A program made the translations under genes and the position numbers. Source: CAYLLS01 sp964385015 (GTDB lineage: Bacteria; Myxococcota; UBA727; JABDBI01). From it: a DNA stretch of 64,000 nucleotides. Below the pieces are notes generated by a model, which searched no databases, was not told the DNA's origin, and saw nothing but the letters and a program-made list of their open reading frames with translations. Location: contig CAYLLS010000001.1 in NCBI GenBank assembly GCA_964385015.1, forward strand, positions 434,001 through 498,000, in the 5' to 3' direction. Positions 16,360-25,882 of the stretch are shown here, piece after piece. Position 1 is the first letter of the stretch; each line of letters starts with the position of its first letter.

Positions 16360-17748
16360 TCAAAACAAATTCACCATCAATTCAGGCTTTACTAGACTGT
16401 CAAATTTTTTATCAGACATAAGCTTTAAAGAAACCACAGCTTCTTTTAAAGTAGAACCATCTGCATGTGCTTTCTTAGCAGCTTGTGCCGCATTATCATA
16501 TCCAATAATTGGAGTTAACACAGTCACCAACATTAAAGAACGATCTTTTATTAAATTTAATTGTTTTACATTTGGTTTTATAGATTTAGCACATTTTTCA
16601 TTAAAACTATGCATACCATCAGATAATAATAAAATAGCTTGCAAAATATTAAATATAATAACAGGTTTAAAAACATTTAACTGAAAATTTCCTTGCGAAT
16701 TTGCCATATTAACTGTCATATTATTGCCAATAACTTGACAACAAATCATAGACATTGCTTCTGCTTGTGTTGGATTAACCTTGCCAGGCATAATTGATGA
16801 TCCAGGTTCATTAGCAGAAATAAAAATTTCACACAATCCACCCCTTGGCCCACTAGATAACCATCTTATATCATTCACTATTTTTAATAAAGAAGTAGCT
16901 AATGCACTCAATGATCCAGATAAAAAAACAAGGTCATCATGTGATGATATAGATGCAAATTTATTCTTACTAGATAAAAAAGATAAATTAGTATGATAAG
17001 ATATTTTTTCTGCAAATTTATTAGCATATTGAGAATGAGCATTCAATCCAGTCCCAACAGCAGTGCCTCCTTGAGCTAAATAAAAAACGCCCTTTAAAGC
17101 ATCTCTAATATTATTTTTAGCTTCTTTTAATTGAAAAGACCATGCACTAATTTCTTGTCCTAACGAAATAGGCACAGCATCCTGCAAATGAGTTCTTCCC
17201 ATTTTAATAATATGCATAAATTTATCACTTTTTTCATCAAATGTTTTAATTAATTCATCAATAGAATTAATTAATTGATTATAAATAGCGAAAACAACAG
17301 AAACATTCATAGCAGTAGAAAAAGAATCATTAGTGCTTTGACTTTTATTAACATGATCATTAGGATGCACTGGATATTTACAACCTTTTTTAGATCCATA
17401 TATTTCATTAGCTCTATTAGCAATAACTTCATTTAAATTCATATTAGTTTGTGTGCCAGATCCAGTTTGCCATATAGAAAGAGGAAAATGAATATTTAAT
17501 TTTTCATCTATAATTTCTTGCGTTACACGTTTTATTAATTGTTCTATCTTAATATCTAATAATCCCAATTCAGCATTAACTTCAGCAGAAATTTGTTTTA
17601 CTAAAGCATAAGATTTAATAAACAAAATAGAAAATTTTTCATCTCCAATATTAAAGTTATTTTTACTTCTTTCAGTTTGAGCCCCCCAATATACACTATC
17701 ATTAACTTTAATATCTCCTAAAGCATCATTTTCTATTCTAAACTTCAT
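16360..17748 (-). CDS. fumC: Class II fumarate hydratase
   Basis: Iron-free TCA-cycle fumarase, fumarate plus water to malate. 462 residues (E. coli 467). Signature GSSIMPGKVNPTQAEAM at about 317-333, substrate regions SGSGTQTNMNLNEVIANRA (about 96-114), HPNDHVNKSQSTNDSF (about 128-143; His in the B site) and MGRTHLQDAVPISLG (about 183-197; Thr-His). All catalytic positions look intact. The gene lies upstream of nqrA on the same strand and starts 131 bases from the divergent heme-copper-like gene. Confidence 0.96.
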   Translation of the reverse strand: MKFRIENDALGDIKVNDSVYWGAQTERSKNNFNIGDEKFSILFIKSYALVKQISAEVNAELGLLDIKIEQLIKRVTQEIIDEKLNIHFPLSIWQTGSGTQTNMNLNEVIANRANEIYGSKKGCKYPVHPNDHVNKSQSTNDSFSTAMNVSVVFAIYNQLINSIDELIKTFDEKSDKFMHIIKMGRTHLQDAVPISLGQEISAWSFQLKEAKNNIRDALKGVFYLAQGGTAVGTGLNAHSQYANKFAEKISYHTNLSFLSSKNKFASISSHDDLVFLSGSLSALATSLLKIVNDIRWLSSGPRGGLCEIFISANEPGSSIMPGKVNPTQAEAMSMICCQVIGNNMTVNMANSQGNFQLNVFKPVIIFNILQAILLLSDGMHSFNEKCAKSIKPNVKQLNLIKDRSLMLVTVLTPIIGYDNAAQAAKKAHADGSTLKEAVVSLKLMSDKKFDSLVKPELMVNLF

Positions 17749-17879
17749 TATCTACTCATATATTTAAACATTAATGAAATTAGTTTTGTCATTTTTAAAA
17801 AAAAAAGTCAATCTATATTGTTTTTTTATATATTTTTATATAAATTAACTGTTTATTACACATTTATTAATTACTTAAC

Positions 17880-19247
17880 ATGAATCAATATTATTATTCA
17901 TATAAATATTTTATTATTAGCATAATGTCATTAGCTATATCAGGATTACTTGCTTTAATAATAGCTATATCAAGATTTCCATATATTAATTTATTATTTC
18001 AAAATCCATTAATTCTTAAAAAATTTTTAATTATACATGTTAATTTAGCATTAATAATTTGGATTCATACTTTTATACTAGCAATGTTTTTTTTATTGCC
18101 AACTAAAATATATAAATTTGCAAAAAAACACAATCCACTAATTAGAATATTTATCTTATTAATGAAAACCAATATTATATTCATGATAAGCACAATATAT
18201 ATTAAATCAGCAACACCTATATTATCAAATTATATACCTATATTACATCATCCTATATATTTAATAAACATTATCGCTTTTGCTATATCTATAATGTTAA
18301 GTTACTATACCACTAAAAGATTATACATCAATATAGATACACATATCATACCAAATTATATTATATTCGGATTAAAGATTATAGCATTATCATTTACAGT
18401 ATTTATTTTTAGTATATGTATATCACTCATATATACTAATATTCATATGCCACATAATATTTATTATGAATATTTATTCTGGGCACCAGGACATATATTA
18501 CAAATTATATCTCAAATGGGCATGATAACTGCATGGATGATTATTTCACATAATATCTTCAAAATCAAACAACTCAATTATAATTTAATAAAAATAATTT
18601 TTATTTTTTTATTCATTTCTTGTATAATTAATATGTGTTTACCATATTTTAACACCACTAGCTATCTATCATATATTGGTTCAACATTTATTATGAAATT
18701 TCATATTATAATAATAATGACATTATTCTTATATAATTTTATTTCAAAACTTATTCAAATAGATGCATCTTATATAAAAACATCATATTTTCAGGGAATA
18801 ATGATGAGTATCTTATTAACATTATTGGGCTATATATTAGGATTTTTCATTACAAATCAAAACACTATCATACCGGCTCATTATCATGCAACAATTGGTG
18901 GAGTAACAACATCTTTTATGACATTATCATTACTATTATATAAAATATATTATCCTAATTTATCTAAAACAATGCATAAACATATAAATATAACATTACA
19001 ACCATTAATATTCGGCACAGGTCAAATACTATTTGCTATTGGATTTGCCTTAGCAGGCATATATGATGCACCACGAAAAACTTTTGGTATAGATCAACTA
19101 TTAACCAACCCGGAAGCATATTTTGGCTTAATTATAATGAGTCTTGGAGGCATAATAGCAACAATAGGTGGATTATTATTTATTTATCAATTTTATATAA
19201 TATACAAAAACAAAACTCTTTTTATAAATCACGAGAATATTTCATAA
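17880..19247 (+). CDS. Divergent heme-copper oxidase subunit I-like membrane protein
   Basis: 455 residues with about twelve membrane helices. Heme ligands of the superfamily are visible: helix II His53 (LIIHVNLALIIW), helix VI His205 (WAPGHILQ) and helix X His334 and His336 (AHYHATIGG). Helix VII has only one candidate copper ligand, His275 (IMKFHIII), where normal enzymes have His-His; there is no helix VI tyrosine, and Gln208 lies three residues after His205. The end GIYDAPRKTFG corresponds to the G-x-PRR region of oxidases. I recall a proteobacterial family with the GHxLQ motif often annotated as cbb3-like subunit I, of unproven function. It faces the SCO/NOR-like operon and overlaps the end of the next gene by 26 bases. 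Confidence 0.75.
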   Translation: MNQYYYSYKYFIISIMSLAISGLLALIIAISRFPYINLLFQNPLILKKFLIIHVNLALIIWIHTFILAMFFLLPTKIYKFAKKHNPLIRIFILLMKTNIIFMISTIYIKSATPILSNYIPILHHPIYLINIIAFAISIMLSYYTTKRLYINIDTHIIPNYIIFGLKIIALSFTVFIFSICISLIYTNIHMPHNIYYEYLFWAPGHILQIISQMGMITAWMIISHNIFKIKQLNYNLIKIIFIFLFISCIINMCLPYFNTTSYLSYIGSTFIMKFHIIIIMTLFLYNFISKLIQIDASYIKTSYFQGIMMSILLTLLGYILGFFITNQNTIIPAHYHATIGGVTTSFMTLSLLLYKIYYPNLSKTMHKHINITLQPLIFGTGQILFAIGFALAGIYDAPRKTFGIDQLLTNPEAYFGLIIMSLGGIIATIGGLLFIYQFYIIYKNKTLFINHENIS

Positions 19248-19761
19248 AAATCCATATTAAATGCAAAATCCATAATGGAAATACAAATAATAATAATATA
19301 AATCCTGTTTCTTTTTGTTGAATCAATGAATAACTAGTACATGCTTGATCTTCATATACACAATAAAAAGTACCAACAGCTGATAACATAGCTAAAAATT
19401 TAATACCAAAAGTAGCTCTAACAAAAAAAATCATTTTTTTCATACTATCAAATAACAACATACCACTGCAAAGATAACATAAATGAGAAATTTTATCTAA
19501 TACATTACTAATAAGAGTTAAATCTAAAGCACTAGGTAACATCCAAAATATATAATTACTAATAAAAACAATTAATCCACTAACACCAAATGAATTAAAT
19601 AAATGTAAATTCAACTTTATTTTTCTTTGTAATAACATGCCTAAAACTATATAAATAATAGGTTGAAAAATCATATGTCCATACATAGTTGAATCAAAAT
19701 ATAAATCAACTTTCACATCTAACATAATTATACATGCACAAAACCAAAACATATAAAACAC
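19222..19761 (-). CDS. Small polytopic membrane protein, last gene of the heme-copper operon
   Basis: 179 residues with about five membrane helices. Histidines sit in STMYGHMIFQP (about 25-35) and ISHLCYLCSGM (about 91-101), with two cysteines in the second segment, which might bind a metal or heme. I cannot assign it firmly. Its place after two SCO genes in a series of CuA subunit, subunit I, SenC and membrane protein matches the norS-norY-senC-orf1 arrangement described in ammonia oxidisers. It may also resemble CtaG-type copper-handling proteins. Role in assembling the upstream oxidoreductases is inference from position. Confidence 0.6.
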   Translation of the reverse strand: MFYMFWFCACIIMLDVKVDLYFDSTMYGHMIFQPIIYIVLGMLLQRKIKLNLHLFNSFGVSGLIVFISNYIFWMLPSALDLTLISNVLDKISHLCYLCSGMLLFDSMKKMIFFVRATFGIKFLAMLSAVGTFYCVYEDQACTSYSLIQQKETGFILLLFVFPLWILHLIWIFMKYSRDL

Positions 19762-19783
19762 AGTAATTAATATCCAAAATAAT

Positions 19784-20404
19784 CTATTTTAATAAAATTT
19801 TCTTAATCTTTTTAATAATATTAATAATTTTTTGTTCTTGAGTAAAAACTTCTATAACTTCACCAACATTATTAATTAAAAAAAAAAAACTAGTATGATT
19901 ATATTCTCCTAAACGATTTTTTTTTACCCATAATCCTAATTTCAATAATTTATCATGTAATAAATTGATATTATTATCTAATATAGCAATATCCCAACAA
20001 TCTGGACTTCCTTGTAACTCCCAAAATAATTTTATTTTTTTTATATTATCATTTTCTTGATCAAAACTAACACTAAGAAAATGTAAATCCTTTAACATAG
20101 TTCTATCACTATAGAAAATAATATTTCTTATTTTTAACACAGAAATTGGACAAGTATGAGGACAATTTAAATATATAAAATTTACTAATGTATATTTATC
20201 AGATAAATTGTCTAAGACAATATGATTTCCAAACTGATTAGTTAAAGCAATATTAGACACTTTATATGGTATACTACCTGCATTAGATAATACATAAGAA
20301 TATATAGTAAAATAAGAGTAATTTAATGTCCATAAATTAAATATTACTAATGATATACATAACATTAATACAGGCGATATTATTTTAATGACTGTTTTCA
20401 TCAT
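19784..20404 (-). CDS. SCO1/SenC-family copper chaperone (short)
   Basis: 206 residues. An N-terminal hydrophobic anchor (about 8-27) is followed by a thioredoxin-fold domain with the copper site C81-P-H-T-C85 (NCPHTCPISV) and His170 (YNHTSF), the three ligands of SCO proteins. Such proteins deliver or reduce copper for CuA in subunit II of heme-copper enzymes. Third SCO-type features such as HFLSVSFDQEND are present. It is the second of two adjacent SCO genes, 33 bases after the longer one. Two chaperones fit the two CuA subunits encoded upstream. Confidence 0.88.
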   Translation of the reverse strand: MMKTVIKIISPVLMLCISLVIFNLWTLNYSYFTIYSYVLSNAGSIPYKVSNIALTNQFGNHIVLDNLSDKYTLVNFIYLNCPHTCPISVLKIRNIIFYSDRTMLKDLHFLSVSFDQENDNIKKIKLFWELQGSPDCWDIAILDNNINLLHDKLLKLGLWVKKNRLGEYNHTSFFFLINNVGEVIEVFTQEQKIINIIKKIKKILLK

Positions 20405-20437
20405 TTGAAACTATTAATAAAATTTATGAAAAATTTT

Positions 20438-21331
20438 TTAATTAACAACAAGTCTATTCCCAGCTTCAATCAACCATTCAGTAGATGGTGAATTAAATAT
20501 ATATCTTATTTCCCCTTTTGCATCTAATACATAAACTAAACCAGGATGAATAATTTCTCCATTTTTTAAATTTCTAGCCCTAGGAATTTCAAATTTATCT
20601 AATAATTCTTTAATTTCATCTACTTGACCTACTAAATAATGTTCTTTATCAGTAAATGCAAATTTTTTTGTAACATCCTTAACATTATTTATAGTTTCCC
20701 TCCATGGATCTAATGAAATAATGACCATTTCCCGATCATTAAATTCACTAACTGCATTGCGCACTGTATTTATTAATAAAGGACAAATAGAAGAACATTT
20801 AGAAAAGGCAAAAGTTAAATAAATAATTTTCCCCTTTAAACATTTATTAGTAAATTTTTTTCCATTATAATCAGTTAACACAAATAATGGAACTTTTTTA
20901 TTGATTTGAGGATATGTAATTGGCAAACTAGATGTTATATGTTTATTAACTTTAAATGATGCATCATTATAAACATTAATTTTTCTTATTACAAGAAAAC
21001 CTTGTGCCACCATTAAACTAAATAAAATAATAATACAAATACCCATATATCTATTTTTGATGCACATATTAAATAATATAAAAAACTCTTGTTTCCATAT
21101 AATATATAATAATAATAATAAAAAAAATGGAGTAAAAATTAATTTTATCCAACCATAAGCATCTGGCATACCATTGTCAATACTACCAAAACATACTTCC
21201 TGTGCAATTTTTAACCATTCAGATTGATACTCAAATGGAAATGCTATAAACCACATAAAAAATGTAACAATATACCAAATCAAAAAACACAACGCAGGTA
21301 TATATATTTGTTTATTTTTATTTTTCTTCAT
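20438..21331 (-). CDS. SCO1/SenC-family protein with N-terminal membrane domain
   Basis: 297 residues. Roughly residues 10-117 form three membrane helices with a conserved-looking loop QEVCFGSIDNGMPDAYGW (about 44-61); the C-terminal part is a SCO domain with C179-S-S-I-C183 and His262 (EIIHPGL). Copper delivery to CuA is the expected task. The membrane domain before the SCO fold is unlike the single-anchor chaperone next to it. It follows the 482-residue subunit I gene after 116 bases, the position of senC in norSY-senC-type operons. Start ATG at 21331 (MKKNKNKQIYIP) is the only reasonable one. Confidence 0.88.
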   Translation of the reverse strand: MKKNKNKQIYIPALCFLIWYIVTFFMWFIAFPFEYQSEWLKIAQEVCFGSIDNGMPDAYGWIKLIFTPFFLLLLLYIIWKQEFFILFNMCIKNRYMGICIIILFSLMVAQGFLVIRKINVYNDASFKVNKHITSSLPITYPQINKKVPLFVLTDYNGKKFTNKCLKGKIIYLTFAFSKCSSICPLLINTVRNAVSEFNDREMVIISLDPWRETINNVKDVTKKFAFTDKEHYLVGQVDEIKELLDKFEIPRARNLKNGEIIHPGLVYVLDAKGEIRYIFNSPSTEWLIEAGNRLVVN

Positions 21332-21403
21332 AATAAAGACTACAATCTTAATTTACTTAATGTAATTCAATCAAGCAATATAACAATAAAACATAATTCT
21401 AAC

Positions 21404-21433
21404 ATATAAATATAAATATAAATATAAATAAAT
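21404..21433. repeat. AT-only tandem repeat between senC-like and subunit I genes
   Basis: About five copies of a 6-base unit (TATAAA phase) in a 30-base stretch inside the 116-base spacer. It breaks an otherwise tight operon. Probably replication slippage; no function is apparent. Confidence 0.55.
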
Positions 21434-21447
21434 ATCAAAAAATTTAT

Positions 21448-22896
21448 TTACTTAAACCTAAAAAATGACTTAATTTTTATTAATACTCCCAATAAAAATA
21501 CTAAAGCACAAATAGAAGCATAATAACTAGTTGTAGTGCCAATAACTTTCACATCATGTAAAGAAATATAATTATAATGTGCAAATCTTCTAGGAACACC
21601 AAATACACCTCCTAAAAAAAACATCAATACAAATCCATATCCTCCAATTAAAATTAATATTAATGCACAACGAGAAATACCCTCTTTAATATTCAAATCT
21701 TTTGATACATAACTATCATATCGAAAATAATGCATAAAAGCCAAAAGCATTAATACTACACCCATTAAAAAATAAGTATGAAAATGTCCAGGCACCCACA
21801 TAGTGTTATGAAATGTAAAATTAATAGGAATAGTTGAATCTATCATAGCTGCAAAACCACCTATAGTCCATCCCATAAGACCCAATATTAAAACTATAGG
21901 AGCAAATGAAAAATACATTCCTGATTTATATACCTGTGCAAATCCCCCTAAAACAGTAACTACTGTAGCTGGTATGCAACTTGCATATGAAGATATTTGA
22001 CCTATTATTTGCAAATAAAATGATTGATCAAAATCCATAGCCATATGATGCAAATAAGCACAAATCACTAAAATTAATGTAACATTCCATGAATATACAA
22101 CAATTTTATTAGTTATCCAATTACGTTTTGTATAATAAGGTAAAATTTCATATAAACATGCTACACAATAATACATAGTAATATTCACTAATGTATGTCC
22201 AAATAAGAAAACCATATTTTTTAATAAAAGAGGATCTAAATTTAAATTTAAATTTTCCCATTTTAATAAATATAAAATTAATAAATTAGCACCACTAAAC
22301 ATAGCAATAATACCAGCAATTGATGATACTGCAGAAATTAATATAATGGGCTTAATTTCTTTTTTATCATAGTTTTTAGTCAAATATTGCCATCCTAACA
22401 TATTAATAGCACCATATTCAGAACCTATAGCTCTAAGAATATCTAACATAATAAATAACCATGAAAATCCCCAAATGGCTAAAGAATAAATCATCAAAGT
22501 TACAGTATATGGATGCCATGAATCTAGTATAAATGGTAAAGGATACAACATATACCATCCAGCTCCAAAATTACCTATTATTGTAGAAATTAATAAACCA
22601 ATAAATCCTAACAAATTCATTAAATATACAAACCACATTAACCTTGTACTTAATCTTACATATTTACTTAACAAATGCCAAGCAGCTGTATATGATGCAA
22701 TAAACAATGAAGCTGCCATGCCTAATCCATGTGCAGTCATCAATGCATAAAATTTTTCAGGTTCAATACGGATCATACCACCTTGATTCATTCGCATCAC
22801 AATGCCAATTATCACAAATAAAACAAAAAAACCAAATGCAGTGCCAATTGACACTACAGTTAAAGCTCTAATTTCTGTAGATCTTTTAGTTAACAT
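21448..22896 (-). CDS. Heme-copper oxidoreductase subunit I, NO-reductase-like (helix VI Asn in place of Tyr)
   Basis: 482 residues, about twelve helices. All six metal-ligand histidines are present: His56 (helix II), His234 (helix VI, GHTLVN), His283-His284 (helix VII), His371 and His373 (helix X, VPGHFHTYF). At His+4, where oxygen reductases carry the cross-linked Tyr, there is Asn238. That tyrosine is missing in NO reductases of the superfamily, so reduction of NO to N2O is the more likely reaction. The paired CuA subunit and downstream SenC fit the sNOR (NorSY) group; the subfamily call rests on gene order and memory. Twelve bases separate it from its subunit II. GVFGVPRRF is the usual helix XI-XII loop. 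Confidence 0.82.
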   Translation of the reverse strand: MLTKRSTEIRALTVVSIGTAFGFFVLFVIIGIVMRMNQGGMIRIEPEKFYALMTAHGLGMAASLFIASYTAAWHLLSKYVRLSTRLMWFVYLMNLLGFIGLLISTIIGNFGAGWYMLYPLPFILDSWHPYTVTLMIYSLAIWGFSWLFIMLDILRAIGSEYGAINMLGWQYLTKNYDKKEIKPIILISAVSSIAGIIAMFSGANLLILYLLKWENLNLNLDPLLLKNMVFLFGHTLVNITMYYCVACLYEILPYYTKRNWITNKIVVYSWNVTLILVICAYLHHMAMDFDQSFYLQIIGQISSYASCIPATVVTVLGGFAQVYKSGMYFSFAPIVLILGLMGWTIGGFAAMIDSTIPINFTFHNTMWVPGHFHTYFLMGVVLMLLAFMHYFRYDSYVSKDLNIKEGISRCALILILIGGYGFVLMFFLGGVFGVPRRFAHYNYISLHDVKVIGTTTSYYASICALVFLLGVLIKIKSFFRFK

Positions 22897-22908
22897 TATA
22901 TCAAAATC

Positions 22909-23472
22909 CTATTTTACAACAAAAGATTCTTGCATCACATGATGTCCAACACCACAATATTCCATGCATAAAATTTTATAAACACCAGATTGTTTAAACT
23001 TCATTGACAAAACATGTATATGACCAGGCATAGCTTGCACTTGCCCTAACAATAAGCTATTACTATTATAAATTCCTAATCCATGATTTACATCATCAGA
23101 TGAAACATAAAAATTAATGATTTTATTTTTTGGTATAATAATCTTATCATTATCAGATGATTTTAAAAATTTTTGAGAATAAACTCCATTTCCTAAACGC
23201 CACAACCATTTTTGTCCTATAACAGTAATAGATATCACATTATCATTATCATTATTATACCGATTATAAGGAGTATAACTTAAAGCATAATAAGAAGATA
23301 TTATCACAGCAAATAATAACAAATAAAAATATTTTTTTCTAAAACTATAAATAGATGTAGAAACCTTCACTGCATTTTGCACCGGAAATCTATTGCTTAA
23401 CAAAAAAACAAATGCAATAATAATAAATATGCCAATAACTAATGTAAATATGCCTGCGTAATATGAAATCAT
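22909..23472 (-). CDS. Heme-copper oxidoreductase subunit II with CuA site (pair of the 482-residue subunit I)
   Basis: 187 residues: two N-terminal membrane helices (about 4-26 and 48-66) and a cupredoxin domain in the periplasm. The CuA ligands are complete: His130, Cys169, Glu171 (backbone), Cys173, His177 and Met180 (motif CMEYCGVGHHVM). WLWR at about 89-92 is the tryptophan region for electron entry from cytochrome c. It therefore takes electrons from a c-type cytochrome, possibly the diheme protein at the head of the operon, and feeds subunit I. It starts 32 bases after the 589-residue subunit I gene. Confidence 0.9.
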   Translation of the reverse strand: MISYYAGIFTLVIGIFIIIAFVFLLSNRFPVQNAVKVSTSIYSFRKKYFYLLLFAVIISSYYALSYTPYNRYNNDNDNVISITVIGQKWLWRLGNGVYSQKFLKSSDNDKIIIPKNKIINFYVSSDDVNHGLGIYNSNSLLLGQVQAMPGHIHVLSMKFKQSGVYKILCMEYCGVGHHVMQESFVVK

Positions 23473-23504
23473 AATATTTTTTTATCCCTACAAATAATTT
23501 TGAA

Positions 23505-25274
23505 TTAACCTACTTTCCATAGAGAAGATAACAATTGCCAATTTGTAAAATAAAACAAAATAAAACAAATTAACAAAACAAATGTTAATACTATTGTGCC
23601 TTTAGCACCACCAGCATTATGAATAATCTTTACATTGTCATCAGAATATTCTTGTTTTAAAAAATGACTTAATCCCTGTGGAATACCTTTCTTAAACATA
23701 CCCAAATTATATTCCATGTTGGACATGCTGTCTCCAAAAAATATGCTAGAAAATACAACTAACAAAAACATTATTCCACTAGTAAATGCAATTATGCCTC
23801 CAATTCCCATAGATGTAAACAATAATGCAGACATAGCAGGAAATTGAACATCAAATAAAGCACTAGAAAAAGTAATGTCCCAATGCCTTCTAGGTATTCC
23901 AAGAGCACCAAGTGCTATCATCGAAATAGACATAATAGATATTCCTAAAGCAAATATATATGGTTGTAATTTAGCAATATTCCAATATGAAATTTTTTTT
24001 CCAAAAAACAAAGGTATCACATAATAAGTAAGAGCCATAAAAGATAAAGCAGTACCTCCAACCACTGTTGAATGGAAATGACCAGTAATACGCAATGTAT
24101 TATGAGCTATAATATTAATTTGTTCTGCACCTAATGTAACCCCAGTAATACCACCAATAAAGCCAAAAATAATTAATGATAAAAACAACCCAGAAAATCC
24201 AGGATCACCCCATGGCGCTTCTTTTAACCACTCAAATCTGCCACGTACATAGCCTCGTAATCTCATGCCATATTCTATACCAGCAGGAACAGTATATCCA
24301 TGTATCAAACTAGCTAATACAGCCAAATACATAGCATAACTAGTATTCCAAATTTTCCATGCAGGACCTAATCCAGGGTCAACTAATAAATGATGTGCAG
24401 AAGCCATAGAAATAAATAAAATATATAAAAAAAAAGCTACTCTAGATATTTTTTCATTTAATACCATTGCACCACATGTCATAGCGCCCAATAAATACCA
24501 GATAGAAACCATAAAAGCTACATTAATTTGCTGTGAAGAATGACCCAATCCCCACCATATTATTCTATAAATTTCTGGATCTAATTTAAAATGTCCTGCA
24601 GCCCACAAAAGAGTAGGTATATAAATAGCTGCACCATGCAGAATAGTAATTACAGAAATAACAGCTGCTGTTACTCCGCCAAACGTAAATAATGGAACAG
24701 AACCATCATACGTTCTTTCTCTCCTTGCAATAACTAAAGTCGCGAAAAACAAACATACCACAATCAATGCGCCAACTGCAAATAAAGCAATACCCATATA
24801 ATATAATAAATGAGCCTTTAAAGGAACATAAGATGTAAACAGAACATCAGCTTGTCCAGTAAACACAGTATATTCTACTAATACAACTCCACAACACATC
24901 AAACTAAAACCTGCCCACCCCAATACAGGAATTGGCAACCTACAACTTAACATTACAGGACCTGCATAATAGAACAAAGCCATCTCAAAAAATAATATAA
25001 AAAATATTAGCATATTTAATCCATGAGATGTCAATATACGATAATACCACTCAACTGGTAATAAATGCACAACTTGCCATCTAGTAAAAACTAATAAAAT
25101 AGCTGATACCAATCCAATTGCAAATACAAAAAAAGAAGCTAAAACATTTAATTTGATTAAATTATTAGCATCTTGATGTACTTTTTTCTTACCAATAGGA
25201 GATTTACTAAAAATAGCAGGTATTTTTCTTGACCATGCTGTAGTAATTATATTCTCTTTAATATCTGTTGCCAT
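23505..25274 (-). CDS. Heme-copper oxidoreductase subunit I, NO-reductase-like (helix VI Gln in place of Tyr)
   Basis: 589 residues, long cytoplasmic N-terminus and about thirteen helices. Ligands are His84 (helix II, TSHGLNM), His245 (helix VI), His294-His295 (helix VII) and His399 and His401 (helix X, GHFHSTVVGG). The helix VI motif is GHSSQQ, so Gln249 takes the place of the active-site Tyr. Loss of that residue is a hallmark of NO-reducing members; I recall Gln here in CuA-type NO reductases (eNOR or bNOR groups), without being able to decide which. GALGIPRRHWD is the usual helix XI-XII loop. It differs strongly from the neighbouring 482-residue subunit I, so the two are not recent duplicates. 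Confidence 0.82.
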   Translation of the reverse strand: MATDIKENIITTAWSRKIPAIFSKSPIGKKKVHQDANNLIKLNVLASFFVFAIGLVSAILLVFTRWQVVHLLPVEWYYRILTSHGLNMLIFFILFFEMALFYYAGPVMLSCRLPIPVLGWAGFSLMCCGVVLVEYTVFTGQADVLFTSYVPLKAHLLYYMGIALFAVGALIVVCLFFATLVIARRERTYDGSVPLFTFGGVTAAVISVITILHGAAIYIPTLLWAAGHFKLDPEIYRIIWWGLGHSSQQINVAFMVSIWYLLGAMTCGAMVLNEKISRVAFFLYILFISMASAHHLLVDPGLGPAWKIWNTSYAMYLAVLASLIHGYTVPAGIEYGMRLRGYVRGRFEWLKEAPWGDPGFSGLFLSLIIFGFIGGITGVTLGAEQINIIAHNTLRITGHFHSTVVGGTALSFMALTYYVIPLFFGKKISYWNIAKLQPYIFALGISIMSISMIALGALGIPRRHWDITFSSALFDVQFPAMSALLFTSMGIGGIIAFTSGIMFLLVVFSSIFFGDSMSNMEYNLGMFKKGIPQGLSHFLKQEYSDDNVKIIHNAGGAKGTIVLTFVLLICFILFYFTNWQLLSSLWKVG

Positions 25275-25311
25275 AATAATTAAAACCTACTTTATTATAA
25301 ATATACTTATA

Positions 25312-25845
25312 TTAATCTTCTACAATAACTTTACCAACCATAAAATGATGACCTATCCCACAAAATTCGTTGCAAATAACTTTAAATACACCAGCTTTAT
25401 TTGGAGTAATTTTTAATGCATAATCATAATTCGGTAATATTTGAAAATTAATTTTAACTGGATATAAACTAAATCCATGATTTAAATCTAAGGATGATAA
25501 ATGTAAAATATAACTTACACCTGTTTTAAGTTTTAATATAGGATACCACCTCCACATTTTACCATACATATATATATCAGAACCAGGTGGTGGAGAAACA
25601 ACTGGGAACCCCTTTTCAAAGCCTACTTGATAATCACTAACAAATTGATTTGTAACTTTTTCAAAATCAACAGGCTTCATGTAAGTGCGAATGCCTGCAG
25701 GATTTTGACCTCCCTTAATATGCCACAATGGCATCATTACAAATAATGTAATACACCATATGAAAGCAATACGTATCCATAATTTTTCTTGTTTATGAGC
25801 TTCCTTCCACCAAATGCCCTTAGGCGAAATAATTGCTGAATGCAT
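25312..25845 (-). CDS. Heme-copper oxidoreductase subunit II with CuA site (pair of the 589-residue subunit I)
   Basis: 177 residues with a single membrane helix (about 25-43) and a periplasmic cupredoxin domain. CuA ligands are His123, Cys158, Glu160, Cys162, His166 and Met169 (CNEFCGIGHHFM), complete. MWRWYP (about 97-102) is the aromatic patch for cytochrome c. One anchor rather than two is typical of subunit II forms that work with a separate small subunit IIa, and a 59-residue single-helix protein is encoded 37 bases upstream. Confidence 0.9.
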   Translation of the reverse strand: MHSAIISPKGIWWKEAHKQEKLWIRIAFIWCITLFVMMPLWHIKGGQNPAGIRTYMKPVDFEKVTNQFVSDYQVGFEKGFPVVSPPPGSDIYMYGKMWRWYPILKLKTGVSYILHLSSLDLNHGFSLYPVKINFQILPNYDYALKITPNKAGVFKVICNEFCGIGHHFMVGKVIVED

Positions 25846-25882
25846 CTTTCATTAATCCTCATCTAAAATGTCTATAAAACAA

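Noticed and set aside
16343..16684. Plus-strand 113-codon frame
   Set aside because: Antisense to the well-conserved end of fumC, with no recognisable domain.
21448..25274. Aerobic cytochrome c oxidases
   Set aside because: Both subunits I lack the helix VI tyrosine, so O2 reductase was not preferred despite general similarity.
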